Part shown: piece by piece, positions 44,039 through 55,800 of the stretch
Layout of the letters: every line of letters begins with the position of its first letter
How positions within the stretch are numbered: position 1 is the stretch's first letter
Source of the DNA: Eudorina sp. 2006-703-Eu-15
Lineage: Eukaryota; Chlorophyta; Chlorophyceae; Chlamydomonadales; Volvocaceae
NCBI GenBank assembly: GCA_003117195.1
Contig: BDSI01000012.1
Coordinates: 496,001-560,000, forward strand
DNA: 64,000 nt
Reading direction: 5' to 3'
Position numbers and translations under genes: made by a program
The notes under the pieces: generated by a model
Seen by the model: only the letters and a program-made list of their open reading frames with translations
What the model was told of the DNA's origin: nothing
Databases searched by the model: none

Positions 44039-46893
44039 GCGGCATTTTTCGCGGCTCAGTTTTCATTGACACACACGCGCGCGGGCTGATCATTAAACAC
44101 ACACGCACGCGCGCGCGCCGGCTCACTCGTACCACGACCCGCAGCCTAACCGACGTGTACGGCGTGTACAAGGTGGAGACCATCGGCGACTGCTACATGG
44201 TGGCGGGCGGGCTGATGGCTCGCGACGAGGCGGGCGGGTACGGCAGGGCTGTACGGGGCCCCGGCGAGGCTGACCCGCTCCACGCGATGCGGGTGGTGGC
44301 CTTCGCGCGGGCCATGCTGGAGGAGGCCGCAAAGGTGGCGCTGCCCAACACGGGGGAGCCGGTGCAGGTACGGTACTTGCGTGTGTGTGTGGGGTGTGTG
44401 TTTAGGTTGCGAGGTTTCCATGGGCCTGTGAGACGGCTCTGTCCACGTCATGGAGGGCAAACCCCTGCCTATCAGTACTTACAGAATTGCAGGGCAGGCA
44501 GTGTGTGACATGGGTTTAGAAATGCAACCCGCCCGCCCTCCCGATCCCAGGTGGCAATAGGGTGACATGTGTTAAAATAAACCGAGAGACATGTGTGTTT
44601 AGAAGTGCAACCCGCCCGCCCGCCCGAGACATGTGTGTGTGGGGGGGGGACAGGAGTGCGTGACATGCGAGGGGGGGCAGAGCAGTGCCCAAATGAATGA
44701 TACATGACACTGTGTCATTGTTTGAGGAGGGGAGGGCCGCCTGAGAGGTGGCCTCGTCTCGGGGCGGCGTCGCTCAGCGTGTCACCACCAGTTCGTGCTC
44801 GCCTGTGGTTGCGAGTACGACATTTTCTTCCTGTGTTGATATTTGTGTGGATGTGGACGCGGAGGTGCACGTGTATGCGGATGTGTGTGTGTGTGTATGA
44901 GTGTTTTGGCGGAGTCGAGAAGGCCTCAGCACCCCTCCGACCCCGACCCCGACCCCGGTCACCCCGCCGCCCCGCCGCCCCCTCCAGATGCGAGTGGGCA
45001 TCCACAGCGGCTCCGCCATGAGCGGCGTGGTGGGGCAGAAGATGCCACGGTTCTGTCTCTTCGGTGAGCGCCTCCTCCCCGCGGGTGTGGGTGTGGGTGT
45101 GGGACTGGGTGGGTGATCGGGGGTCACAGCTGGCCGACCCCCATTGTATGGGCCGGCCCCGGCCACCCGGGCCCTCTGGGACGGGGGGCTAAATTAAAAA
45201 AATAAATAAACCCGTAGAACGAACCCGGGCACACCCAGCATAACGCAGTATACTTACGGGGTGCATCGACGGACCTCAACTCTATCCCCGCCCTCGTCAC
45301 CTCCTCGCCTAATCCTTCCTGCTCCCAACCGCCCTCGCAAATGGCCGCAGGTGACACGATCAACACCGCGAGCCGCATGGTGAGCTGACCCGCGGGTCGC
45401 GGCGCCGACGCGCTGTGGGGGGGCTCCGGGGGGAAGTTTCGCCGCCACGTGTTTTCGGCCGGGCTGGGGCGTGCTGCCTGGTTAGGACACGACAGGACGG
45501 GACCTCTTCCCGGTTCCTGGGCCATTTGGTACAGACGGGGCGGCCCAGCCGGGTCTGCGCCCACCCGAAGCGAGTTCGCGGCGCAGACGTGGGCTCCCTC
45601 CCTCCCCCGGTTGGTCGCACCCGCTGCCTCGCCGGCTTGCGTCAATGTTCCGCGTCATCTCTCTCTCGCGGCTGTGTGCGTCGTTTTCCTACAGGTCCTG
45701 CCATCCCAGGTCCTCTGCGCGTCGTTTTCATAGCACACCATGGACCCTCCCTCCCAACGTCCCCTCCAACTCCCTCCCTGGCCCCCTCCCTCCCTGGCCC
45801 CCTCCCTCCCTGGCCCCCTCCCTCCCTGGCCCCCTCCCTCCCTGGCCCCCTCCCTCCCTGGCCCCCTCCCTGCCCCCCTCCCTCCCTGGCCCCCTCCCTC
45901 CCTGGCCCCCTCCCTCCCTTGCCCCCTCCCTCCCTGGCCCCCTCCCTCCCTGGCCCCCTCCCTCCCTGGCGCCTCTCCGCCACCGCAGGAGAGCACGGGG
46001 ACCCCGGGGGCGATCCACGTGTCCGCCGCCACCCGGTCGCTGCTGCCGCCGGAGGAGGACGACGAGCTGTGGGCGCCCACGGGCGGCGTGGAGGTCAAGG
46101 GCAAGGGGCGCATGGACACGGTGGGGAGGGGGGCGGGCGGGGGGCGGCGCGTGTATCGTGGGGGAAACTGAGCCGCGAGACTAGGCGACGGGGAAGATGG
46201 GTTTGTTTGTGGTGGTGGATGAGGGGTCAGTTGGGCGTGTCCCCCGGCCTGCACACGTCCTTCCTTAAGTTCCACACACGTCAACTTGTGATCTGGGTCC
46301 CGACATGTACGGACGCCGCGCGGGCCTAACGCACCCAAAGATTGGGATTCCGTACATTTTATATTCCCGAGGCCAAGATCCGCAGCCGGTTCTAACCGCT
46401 GGTCTGTTCTGTCCGCCGCCCCCTTGCCCTCCTTGTCCTCCTGTTCCTCCTTGTCCTCCTTGCCACCGCCCTCCAGTACATGTGGTCGCCCCGCACACGT
46501 GCCGCCAATCGCCAGCGGCGCAGCATGGAGCAGCGCGCGCGGCTGCTGGGCACGCTCAGCACGCTCAGCACGGAGTCGCGGCAGCCCTCCCGGACCCCCT
46601 CCCGCCAGGCCTCTCCGCTGCTGTCGCCGTCCGGCAGCATCACCGCGCCCAAGGGGCTGCCGCTGTTCGGGCCGCCGCCGCCGCCCTCATCCCCGCGGGC
46701 CACGGCCGCTCCCACAGCCTCCTCACAGCCTCCGCCTCCGCAAGAACTGCATCACCAGCACCACGCGCAGCACGCGCAGCAGCACCGGGCTGCAGCGAGC
46801 CGCGGCTCCAAGCCCAGTTCAGGCGGTCGGGGCCGAGGGGTCGGTGGCGTTGCGGCGGCGAGCGCGTTTGATCCGACAAGCACCGTCTGCTGA
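33989..46893 (+). CDS. PAS-domain class III nucleotide cyclase, guanylate-type
   Basis: The product should make cGMP from GTP. Modelled exons: 33989-34521, 34893-35052, 35296-35630, 36302-36545, 37117-38689, 39198-39490, 39964-40086, 40393-42057, 42554-42580, 42789-42944, 43497-43548, 43671-43758, 44145-44367, 44988-45063, 45351-45379, 45989-46120, 46477-46893. Phases fit throughout, giving about 2,041 aa. A PAS half ([30 protein letters not shown]) is followed by some 1,150-1,200 disordered residues. The last PAS strands come next ([21 protein letters not shown]), then a signalling helix ([12 protein letters not shown]) and the catalytic domain. Both metal Asp are present ([19 protein letters not shown]), as are Asn/Arg in NTASRM and [11 protein letters not shown]. 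The purine-selecting positions read Glu (KVETIGD) and Cys (RFCLFGD), as in guanylate rather than adenylate cyclases. No membrane segment was seen. Exons 9-17 are firm; exon 2's acceptor, exons 6-7 and the start codon are uncertain. Confidence 0.85.
34784..34839. repeat. 28-bp tandem duplication
   Basis: ACGCTGTTGACTTGTGGACT and the following bases are repeated directly (34784-34811, 34812-34839) with a few changes. It lies in the first cyclase intron, close to the uncertain exon 2 acceptor. Confidence 0.85.
35660..35715 (-). repeat. Dispersed repeat R1, copy b
   Basis: On the minus strand it reads CTCACCGATGACCCGCAGGG then TCCGCTGTAACATCCTTG. It is inserted just after the donor of cyclase exon 3, with an AT-rich tail (ATAACAATATT) as in copy a. 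Confidence 0.75.
36546..36795. repeat. Intronic minisatellite, about 35-bp unit
   Basis: About seven imperfect copies of a G-rich unit containing GATGAGCGGGGTGTGTTCAG and CAGGGGTTGGGG fill the start of cyclase intron 4. The GT-rich units contain several cryptic GTGAG-like donors. Confidence 0.9.
42284..42345. repeat. 15-bp tandem repeat TTTCCTTTCCTCGGA
   Basis: Four tandem copies lie in cyclase intron 8, just after the giant-insert exon. Confidence 0.9.
42554..42580 (+). CDS. 27-nt micro-exon of the cyclase gene
   Basis: CAG precedes it, GTACGG follows it, and it encodes only VIQTDVTSK in phase 0. These are the last PAS strand and the DVT that normally leads into the linker helix. It is part of the cyclase CDS and is listed separately because gene finders often miss exons this short. 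Confidence 0.8.
43930..44095. repeat. (CA)n arrays embedded in a duplicated unit
   Basis: Long CA runs alternate with copies of a unit containing CGGCATTTTTCGCGGCTCAG, at least two almost identical, in cyclase intron 12. The arrays end about 50 bases before the exon acceptor at 44144. Confidence 0.9.
44511..44630 (+). repeat. Two copies of the GTGTTTA...ACCCGCCCG motif (R2)
   Basis: GGGTTTAGAAATGCAACCCG (44515 region) and GTGTTTAGAAGTGCAACCCG (44597 region) sit in cyclase intron 13, with GTTAAAATAAACCGAGAGAC between them. The last word also occurs near 43046. Related copies occur near 27.0 (minus), 36.8, 42.5, 43.8 (minus), 48.47 and 52.08 kb. Confidence 0.7.
45770..45970. repeat. Minisatellite CCCTCCCTGGCCCCCT
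   Basis: About a dozen tandem 16-bp units fill the 3' half of cyclase intron 15 and form a very long pyrimidine tract up to the exon 16 acceptor at 45986-45988. Open frames across it on either strand are repeat artefacts. Confidence 0.95.
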
Positions 46894-49800
46894 GCGGCCA
46901 TTTGCGGTCCCTGCGGTTCCTGTCGGCGACGGTCGATCCATGTTTAGGATCCAAGCCTCAGTTGCTCGGGTAACCCCTGAGAGAATATATCGGCAAAGTG
47001 ACGACGGTCGGGAGCAGGACTCGATCTCGTGTGGACGTACGTGTGCGGTCCGCGAGTCGGGTGGGCCGCCCGACCTGCGCCTTCCGGGTGGCAACCACCT
47101 GCATTCGGCCCGAAGCACACTGCTAGATAGAATTGTTATGTCTGCACATTGCACTGTCGAAACAAGCGAGCTTTCGTTCAATGAAACCCTGAATTTTTCA
47201 AGAGACCTTATATTTCGGATCGTCGCACGATGGGGTTGGGTAGCGGAAGGTCCTCGTCGGGGTCGCGGGCCCCTGCACGGTGGGGCGGCGGAGAGGACCA
47301 GGCTGCGTGAGCCATCTCCGGGAGCCATCGTAAAGCGGGAAATGGAGAGAGAGAGAGAGACAAGAGAGAGAGAGAGGGAGCCTAGCTGGGCGGGCGCAAG
47401 CATGGCAGGGACAGGGACAGGGATAGATGTGTCGTTGGCCTATCTGCGGGATCGCATATCCCGTCCGACGGCGCTCTGTCCAGGGCTGCTGTCCAAGGCT
47501 GCTGTCCAGGGCTGCTGTCCAGCCCTTCCAAAGGGACCCCCAAACACTGGTCTTGCGGGGTCAGGGTTTTAATTCTGAACCCCTCAGCTTGCCGACAGTT
47601 GGAGAGGTCCTTTGCCGGGTTCAGTGTCAACTGGGGTCCGAGAGAGGCGCGTGTGTGTGTGTGAGGGGGGGGGGCCGCGGGGGGTAGGGTGAGATGTGGG
47701 GGGAAGGTTCAAAGCATCGAGGAGGTCGCCGCCCCGGTCGTGTGCCAGTTGGGTGACCGCCCCTTGCGGCCTTGTGCACTGCCCGGTTTTCGTAAGTAGC
47801 TGCCTTGCCGCTTGTGGTGCGGAGATGGGGTCGGGCACCTGCGCGCATGGAGCATGGCAAGTGTGCTGGCTTCCGTGGAAGGAGGTGAGCCTGGTTACCC
47901 TACTTGGACTTTGTTTCGTCTCGGTAGGCAAACCCACAGTGAACTGTCGTAAGAGCCTTATGTCGTACATGTCATGGGGGATCGCTCATTGGCTTTGGGG
48001 GTTAAGCTGCTCGGAAAGGCGCCCACTGCCGGACATCCATGAAGGTGCATTTCCTGCCATATCCACGCATCAGTATGTTCATGGCCGGTCATGCATGCGG
48101 CTTGGCCTGGCCTGGCCGGACCTGACCCGGCGGCCGCATCCCCCGCGCAGCCTTGGAACGTTTATTTGCGCATTCTCCATGGTTTTGTCGAGCGGCAGAG
48201 CATCCATTTCCTGGCGCCGATCTTTCTGCATGCGGCTCTCACTGTGCGAATCAATCACCCGGGGGAACCTACCCCTCGCGAACGGTCCGCGGTTCCAATT
48301 CCCGGTCAGGTTGAGTGATAGCGGATGTAGGGGGTGGGATTTAAGTGAGGCGGTGTGGGGTGGGGAGGGTGTATGTGTGTGTGTGTGTGTGGCGCGTGGG
48401 AAGTCTGAGTGGCGAGACTGGAAGTTGGTGGCCACGACGACAGGCGCCTATGTGTTCGTGCTCGTGCGTGTGTGTTTAGCGAAGACGCCCGCCCAACCAA
48501 AACGAATTTGTGGGTGTGGGACGGTGCGGGTGTGGGTGTGGGTGGGTCGTGCGTTCATTTGCTCATGTGGGGGCGGGACCATTCCCCTGGCGACGGAATC
48601 TGCCAGCTCTCTAGGTTCGAGCCAGGCCTTCCCGTGGGGGTTGATTCCAGAGGTCCCTTGCTCCAAGGGCGGGCCTGCCCCTCCTTGGAGGTTCCGTTGT
48701 GCTTCGCTTCATTCACTTTACTTCATTGGCTTCGACGCGACACTGACATGTATGGCTTCTAGTTGTGCAATAAGAGCACTAACCAAAGGCGCCGTTTCTG
48801 ATTCCTTATGGCTCTGTCCTCAGCGGCGGGGCGGGGGAAACACATTGGAGGGCGGCGGGGTGCATGGGAACCCTAGGCCGCCGCGCTGGCGCGGAGACCG
48901 CCGCCGCGTGCTGACGATACGATTGGGCCCCAGGCCCTTTCCCGGGGAGACCTTTTTCTCCGCCGGGCTGGCTGCTGTCCGGCGGCGCGCCCCGTGCGCA
49001 GCATGTGCATTCGACCCGCGGGTGTCGTTCAGGAAGGTCGGCAGCAGCAGTCGGTTGGCGGCTGGGTGAGCGGGTGGTTGGGTGAGTGGTTCGGTGGGTG
49101 GTGGCCACGCCCCGATGTGCTGCCCGACGGAGGAGAGTGCTGGCCTCTTTGGGTGCCCGGGATGCTTCTCTGATCTCTGTCGGATCTCTGTCGGATCTCT
49201 ATAAAAAAAAGTCTCCCTGGAGCGGCGCGCTGATCCCACCGCCCAATCACCTGGGCGCGCGGGTCATGCATGCGTGAAGGCCTGTCACGGCGGGTGCGTA
49301 GGACGTTTGGTCGGCGCAGGGTCCTTGCTCCTTGGCCCCTTGGAGGAGCTTATGTTTTTTAAGCATGAGGCAGCCGGAGGGAGGCGCTCGGCAGCGGGCA
49401 CCCCACGAGCAGGTGCGTCGTGGGGAGGGCGACTGCCGGTCGCCGTGCGTTCGTTGGGTGGTCGCCGTCTGGGTGGTCGCCGCAGCCGGAGGGAGACAAG
49501 CGGGTCGGTGGGGGCTGTGAGGACATCGCGCGCTGTGCGGATGTAGGGCGGATGTGAGTTTTCTGTGACGGCATTATACCACATTCCACATAAGACCACG
49601 GCCGATCTGGTTGGCGGCTTCCCCGATCGATCTTTGCGGTGCCGTGCGTGCAGTTCATGCCGTGCCGTGCTGCTGGGGGTTTGCGTGGGTTGGGTTGATG
49701 ATGTATGATGAATTGGACTTCTACATGATTGGGAGGCGGGTGAGAACTGCGCAATGCGCTGCACTGGCGCGCGCTTGGGGGAGATCCGAGGGCTTGAGCC

Positions 49801-52129
49801 CGGGCCTGGAGTGGCCATAATGGAAGGGCCTCTCCTGGGAGGGCCCTCCAGGGGCGCAGAAACGTGGTGCCGGTCCTCCGAGTAAGCGAATGACCTTCGA
49901 AAGCAAGATGGTATCCGCACAAAGCAAAGCGGCAGCGCGAATGTGCTCCGGCGGTCTGTCGTTGCGGCTGCAGGCGGCAGGAGTAGCAGCAGCAGCGGGC
50001 GCAAGCGCGCGGACCGTGACGGGGCAGTAGCATGGGGTTAGGGTTTTGCGGCGGAGGGTGTTGACGAGCTGAAAACAATGAGGACGAGGAGGAGGAGGAG
50101 AACGAGGAGGAAGGCAATGTGAAGGGCTGCGACGAGCGCGCACGTGGATTCAGAGAGCTGTCTCTTCTGCTCCGGTGTCTTCCACACCGGTTTGATGACC
50201 TCGAAGAAGGACGGGTCCGAGAGCTCGCTTGAGAGGGTTCTCTCTTGAGGCCGATGGAGCGACCTTCCAAAGCCTCCGTCCGGGGAAGTACCGTACGCGG
50301 TGCGGCCTGTGGGGCTGTGGGACCATTGCTGGTGCGTCATGAGGCGGTGTGGGCCTGTGGGGCCGAGTTGACATTTCATTCAATTGAGGCGTTTAGGAGT
50401 GTGCGCACGGCGAGGCACCTGCGGGTGCGGTGCGGTGCGGCGAGGTGCGGTGCGGTGCGGCGAGGTGCGGTGCGGTGCACTGAGGTGCAGTGCGGTGTGG
50501 TGTGGTAAGTGATGGATGCGGATGCGGAGCGTGGGGGGCCGAGCGTCCCCGAAAGATTCACGACGTTGGGTCGCAGGGATGGAAGTCGTGTGGCGGCGTC
50601 TTGCGGGCGGGGTTCCCCGATATCGTGCTGTCGTACCGTCGCACCGTGGCACATTAAACCATTGGCACAGGACCGGTGGTCTGGGCCGGGTTGGGTTCCT
50701 CTTATGTGCCCCTTCAGGAAGGCAGGTTGCCATCAGGTTTTCAACGTCAGGAGTTCTCTGCCCCCATCAATCTGATTCCATGGTACACCATGGCCATCTC
50801 TGACCCGACGCTTCGAAGCGCGGATGGTGTCGCCGGCGGCGCAGTGTGATGGGCGCTCTGTGGGCCGCTGCGCTGCGCTGCGCGCCTGGATGCCAAAGCG
50901 AGCGGCGGCGAAGGTTTGCGGGGAGGCAGGTCAATCGGTGGCATCAAGGGGAAACCCCACCACCACGGGTGGTTGACCAGGGCACACACTTCAAAGGCGG
51001 GCGGCTTGCTGGCCTGCACCCTTCATGGGTGACACCGTATGCTACGAACCTATGATTCGACACCATGGTCTGATGTCCCGGACGGGAGGAAGCAGCGGAG
51101 GAAGCAGCGGCAGGTGTGGTGCGCTGGACGCGCGCGGAGGAACACGGGTCCTGCGGCTCCTTTGGACGGCAGGCAGACGGGCAGTTGGGTGAGTGGGTGG
51201 GTGTGAAGCGCCCACCCACCCACCCACGCACAGCGGTGGAGCACCAGTCGGGTGGCCGCGGCTCCCAGTTGATGACGAAGGAGGGCGCACTGACCCACCC
51301 GCCCCCATCAGCTGTAGAAGGTCGGTTGGTGCGATGTCCCAGCCTGGTGTGACCAACGACGTCGACACCGGCGTAGGCACCGGCATAAGCACCGACATGG
51401 GCACCGACATGGGCAACCCACCGGTCCGGTCCGGTCCCTCACCGCATGCAGCAGACTGTACGGAAATGTACGGGCATATGCGGTACGGCAAACACGCGTC
51501 CAGCGTTGCCGGCAGCGCCCTGAGCGTTCCCCCTCCCCCGGTGGCGATCTGTCACCGATCAGACACCCGGTCGCGGCTCTCTAGAGGCCCCGTCGCCTTG
51601 CAAGACGACGGGCCACCACCGGAGACGGGAGCCGGTCCCGGCCGTGGTGATGGTTCGCTCATAGGGCCGCCCCGGTGGCTAACTCCCCCTGAGCGGGCTT
51701 CATCCCTGGCGGTGGCTGAGCCTCAGAAAAAGGGTGGCTTCCTGGTGGAATGGGTGCGGGGTGGGTTTTCCGGTGCACCTGTGGAGCCTGCCCTGTGCGC
51801 CAAGGTGGCGCGGGTTCGTTTTTTCCAGTGCGCGGTGAGGAGGCTGCGGCTGTGACCGATGACCCACGGGGTCCACTGTAACATCATTCATAATTGAGCC
51901 GGTCGTTCGCCATTATTGCTGTCGCTACATACGGTTCAGCCAGGGTGAAGCGTGATTTTACTTAACCAGGATGGCATCGTCGTGGCATGCACGTGAGGCA
52001 GTGCCGTACTACCCTGCGACGGCAAACGGTTTCTAACGGTCGCCCTTCGTCCAATGACTTTAAGATTCGTGTGGCACTTCTGTGTTTAGAAACGGAACCC
52101 GCCCGACCCAAATCAGTTTTTTGTGTTAC
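46894..52129. other. Intergenic stretch without a convincing gene
   Basis: Several long open frames cross this region (up to about 457 codons at 47696-49069), but they overlap on both strands, are Trp/Cys/Arg-rich and show no domain or G/C-third bias. Contents: a 15-bp repeat (GGGCTGCTGTCCAGG type) near 47470-47525, a GCGGTGCGGTGC-type array near 50400-50515, R2 motifs near 48470 and 52081, and R1 copy c at 51829-51898. On the minus strand at 50038-50200, a short frame encodes one hydrophobic helix but is built on a purine-rich simple repeat. Confidence 0.5.
51829..51898 (+). repeat. Dispersed repeat R1, copy c
   Basis: It reads GTGAGGAGGCTGCGGCTGTG then ACCGATGACCCACGGGGTCC and ACTGTAACATCATTCATAAT. 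Upstream, GTGCGCCAAGGTGGCGC matches the sequence before copy a. Confidence 0.8.
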
Positions 52130-52660
52130 ACCGAGGCCCAATCGTTTCGAGACCTGTGACGACTTGGGGCAAATGTCCCTCCCTCTCTCGCGCGCGCCTT
52201 CGAGGGGAGTGTTCTCAATATTGACGGCCCTCCGGACAATCGCGCACCTGGGGGCACCTTGGTCCCTCGGCCCGTTGCATCACTTGCACATCATCGATGG
52301 CGGTTGAGCGATCCCCCCAAGTCGTTGCATCACCAGGCTGCCGCGAAGCTACGGCAGGTTCGACATGCCCGCAGATTGAGACGAGTGGCGCGCCATCTCT
52401 GACCACTTTCCGCAGCACTTTGCGCGTGGTGTTCTTGCTGTACCCAGCTCGCACTTGGCTCAACACTTGCGAACACTCTAGAAGCCGTCCAGCAACGAAC
52501 GTCAGTGGTGGTGGTGGTGGTGGTGGTGGCGGTTGCGGACATGTCGCCTGCTGGATGTGTTAGGTGAGGTGGAGGGGTTGCTGGTGGGTCAACAGGGCCG
52601 CCCATCCGGGTGTCGCCGAGCTGTCAGTGACCGGCAACAACGCACATGACTTCAATGTTC
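52130..52660. repeat. Upstream flank shared by the two oxygenase copies
   Basis: This stretch is similar to 59330-59775. Shared landmarks in order are CATCGATGGCGGTTGAGCGA, GAAGCCGTCCAGCAACGAAC, ATGTCGCCTGCTGGATGTGT and GTCAGTGACCGGCAACAACG. Similarity is roughly 75-85% by eye with indels, including a (GGT)n expansion at 52505-52530. It marks the upstream part of a tandem duplication unit of about 7.2 kb. Confidence 0.85.
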
Positions 52661-52812
52661 AATCACGGCCACAATAATGATCGAGGGGCCGGGTCGCCGT
52701 CTCGCAGCGCGACGCGCTCCGACCCACGGCATCTGCAAGGTGGTCTCCTAGAGGTGCACGGCGGTCTAGAGCAGGGCCTAAGCAGACAGAGGGGACAAAA
52801 AACGGGCTGCTG

Positions 52813-55800
52813 ATGCGAGCTCGAGAGGCTCGACCTTCCTACGAGGAGCGCTCGGGCGCCCTCCGCCCTCCGCGCTCCGCTGCAGCGCGGCCCCTCGCAC
52901 GTTCCCAGTCAGCTGCCAAAAGATCCCCTGCGCCGCACGACACTCGATTCCCCCGGTTCGCCAGCCCAGCCGCGAGTAAGTATATTCGGCCTTCCCAGTG
53001 CAGGCTGGCTGCGGTCCCGTCGGGGATCCCGCAGCTGCTGCCCCTGAGGTCGCCGCCGCCGCGCCGGACGGCTGCTGCCCGGCAGCTGCCGGCGCAGCTT
53101 CACCGCCGAGCGGCCGGCGGCATCGCCACCGCTGCCGCCGCCGCTGGCGAAGGCAACGGAACCGGCAGCCGCACCACCGTTGTCGCGACCCCGCTCGCCG
53201 GGGCGACCCCGGCAGCCCATGATCCGGCTGCTACTGCCGCGTCTGGTCCCTCGGGGGTCTCCAGGGAGGTGGCGGAACCTGCAACTGCACCTCGACCCGC
53301 GGGATCAGCGTTCTCGTGGACCAGGTAGGGCAGGGCAGGGCACGGGGGAGGGCACGGGGGAGGGGTATAGCGGGGCTGCGACCGTGCGACGTAAACACGC
53401 CTCCGGTTTGGAGCGTTGCTCCGAACGCGGTTCCGGTACCTGCACTATCTCCTATCTATTCTGCTGTGCCCTAGCCCTGAGGCAACCTGATTCTGTACGG
53501 CAAAGGCTGGCCCACACCACGCGTACGGCGGTGCCGTACAACCCTAGGGTCCGGCCCCGGCCCCGGCCCCGCCGGGCTGATCCTGGCGAGAATCCTCCGT
53601 CTCAGGATGCCCCTTCCAAGCCCGTCTCCCCGTCCTCCCCCTGCCCCTCCCCATCCCCTCCCCGGCTGCCAGGCACTGGTGGCCCCTGGTCCCCGTGGCC
53701 TACCTCCTCCCCGACCGCCCCAACGCCATCACCCTGCTGGGAATCCCCCTGGTGGTGTGGCTGGACAAAACCACCGCCCCAGCCACCGCCCACGGCAGCA
53801 CCCCGGCCGGCACCTGGCGCGTGTTCCGCGACCGCTGCCCGCACCGCCTGGCGCCGCTGTCGGAGGGGCGGCTGGAGGCGGACGGCAGCCTGGCCTGCTC
53901 GTACCACGGCTGGCGCTTCGATGGTTCCGGAGCGTGCCGCCGGATCCCGCAGGCGGTGGACGCGGCGGCGGAGGCGGCGGCGTGCGCCAGTCGCAGGTCG
54001 TGCGCCACGTCCTTCCCCGTGCGGACGGAGGTGCGGCGGGATGCGGAGGCGGGCGGTGTGGCAAGGGGCGCCGCACTGGGGCAGCCTACTGGGCTGTCGT
54101 TGCATGAGGGGATGGATAGTTGGATAAGAATGGATAGTTGGACACAAAGTGTGTTCTTATAAAACTCGGCTTGGGTTGAGCGCGCTCGTTTCCAGGCCTT
54201 ACCTGCGCCTTTCTTCTGACCCCCACCCTTCATCCGCGCGCTCATCCCCAGGCCGGCATGCTGTGGGTGTGGGTGGATGACTCACCCGGCGCGGCGGAGG
54301 AGGCGGCCGCCACTCCTCTCGTAATGACCAATGACCTCCGAGAACGGGACCGGCGCTATTACGACTACGTCAGCCGTACGGCCGCCGGCGAGAAACCCGC
54401 CGGGCCGGCGCCGCCCCCGGTGGTCTGGTTCATGCAGGACTTGCCGTACAGCTACGAGGTGCTGATGGAGAACCTGACCGACCCGGCGCATCTGCCGCAG
54501 AGCCACCACGGGGTTACACCTCTGTTGAACAGGTAGGGGTTGGGTGGAAGGGTGCAGGGCCGTGGGCAGGACCACAAGACGGGCGTGCACGTCCACGGCA
54601 ACACGGCAACACGGCAACACGGCAACACGGCAACACGGCAACACGGCAACACGGCAACACGGCAACGTTTACAGGTTTGATGACACAGTTGATCCGCCAC
54701 GTCTGGACCCACTCAGGACCACGTCGGCGGCGTGGCTGGCACATGAACTCCGCTGTAACCTGTGGGGTCCGCTGTAACGTAAAGTCGTCAACTCACGTGA
54801 ACTTGGGCCCAGTGTGGTGGTTGCCTTCTTTGGCGCGTTGAGGCACGAACGGAGGAGGGTTGGAGGATGATACAACAGAGGGGTCTCCGGGCTGTGGATG
54901 TAGCTGGGGTCTTGCATGTGTGGAACGGCGGTGGCAGTCGGAGGGGAGCTGCGGGGATTAGAGGTCTGGTCAGGCAACGGCGCAGATTGAATGAATGTGG
55001 AGGGGGTCGGTCAGGGTCCGCAAAGGTTGAGTCTCGAATGGCTCTTGGAACGGCAGCGAGCCCCGACCTTGTACGGTATACTGATATGGTCGCAGCCCCA
55101 TCGGCAACCCGTCGGCTTCCCGGCTGGTCTTGATCGGTGCCGCCTAGGTCGTCAGCCCTGAGCCCCCTCACCGCCGCTTCGCGCCCTTTATGTTTATTCC
55201 ACGTGCGCTCAGGTACAAGGATGCCGCCATGCCAATGAAGCGCGCCCAGCCCACCGTTGCCGGCACCGCCCCCGCCCCCGCTGCCGGCACCAGCGCCGCC
55301 CCCGCCCCCGCGTTGCCGGCTCACTGGGCGTCTCCCAGCGGGCCCGACATCGAGTACGACTACTCGTGGATCCTGTCGCAGGATGGGGTCATCAGCGTCA
55401 CCATGCCGCACCATATGGTGTACACGTACCGCTCGGCCCTGGTGAGCTGCGGCTGCGGATGACGTGATGGGCTCTCGTTGGGAAGGGCGTCGGTGTTGCA
55501 TGGGACCAAGGGTGGTTCGACTGCACCACGGATTGCCGACACATACAGGGTCGTGCGCCCCATCCCAAGGACTACCTCCTCCCCCGCAAATGCCTCCCTC
55601 CAATGCCCTCCCTTTCTCTAGAACAAGATCGTGTCGGAGATATTTGCGGTCCCCGTGGCCCCGGGCCGGAGCCGCTACATCACCATCATGGCCAGCAGGC
55701 GGCCCATGCCGCTGCCGCCGCTGCCTACGCTGCTGGCCGACCCCCGGAAGGCCGTCTTGCCCTTGGCGAGCCGGTGGGTCACGGTGGTCATGGGCGTAAG

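Noticed and set aside
45655..46338. Gly/Arg-rich and Pro-rich open frames over 45.65-46.34 kb
   Set aside because: They are translations of the 16-bp intronic minisatellite and have no splice or start context.
47696..49069. Plus-strand open frame of 457 codons
   Set aside because: Composition is Trp/Cys/Arg-rich, it crosses GT-rich simple sequence, overlaps other open frames on both strands and shows no domain or G/C-third bias.
50038..50379. Minus-strand frame ending in a hydrophobic helix
   Set aside because: The helix comes from a purine-rich (GAGGAG) simple repeat. A single-pass peptide is possible, but there is no other support.
51193..51855. Plus-strand frame of 220 codons before R1 copy c
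   Set aside because: No domain, no splice context, and it runs into the dispersed repeat; treated as chance.
54595..54666. Regular short repeats that could suggest a CRISPR-like array
   Set aside because: The 8-bp units have no spacers; it is a microsatellite in an intron of a eukaryotic gene.
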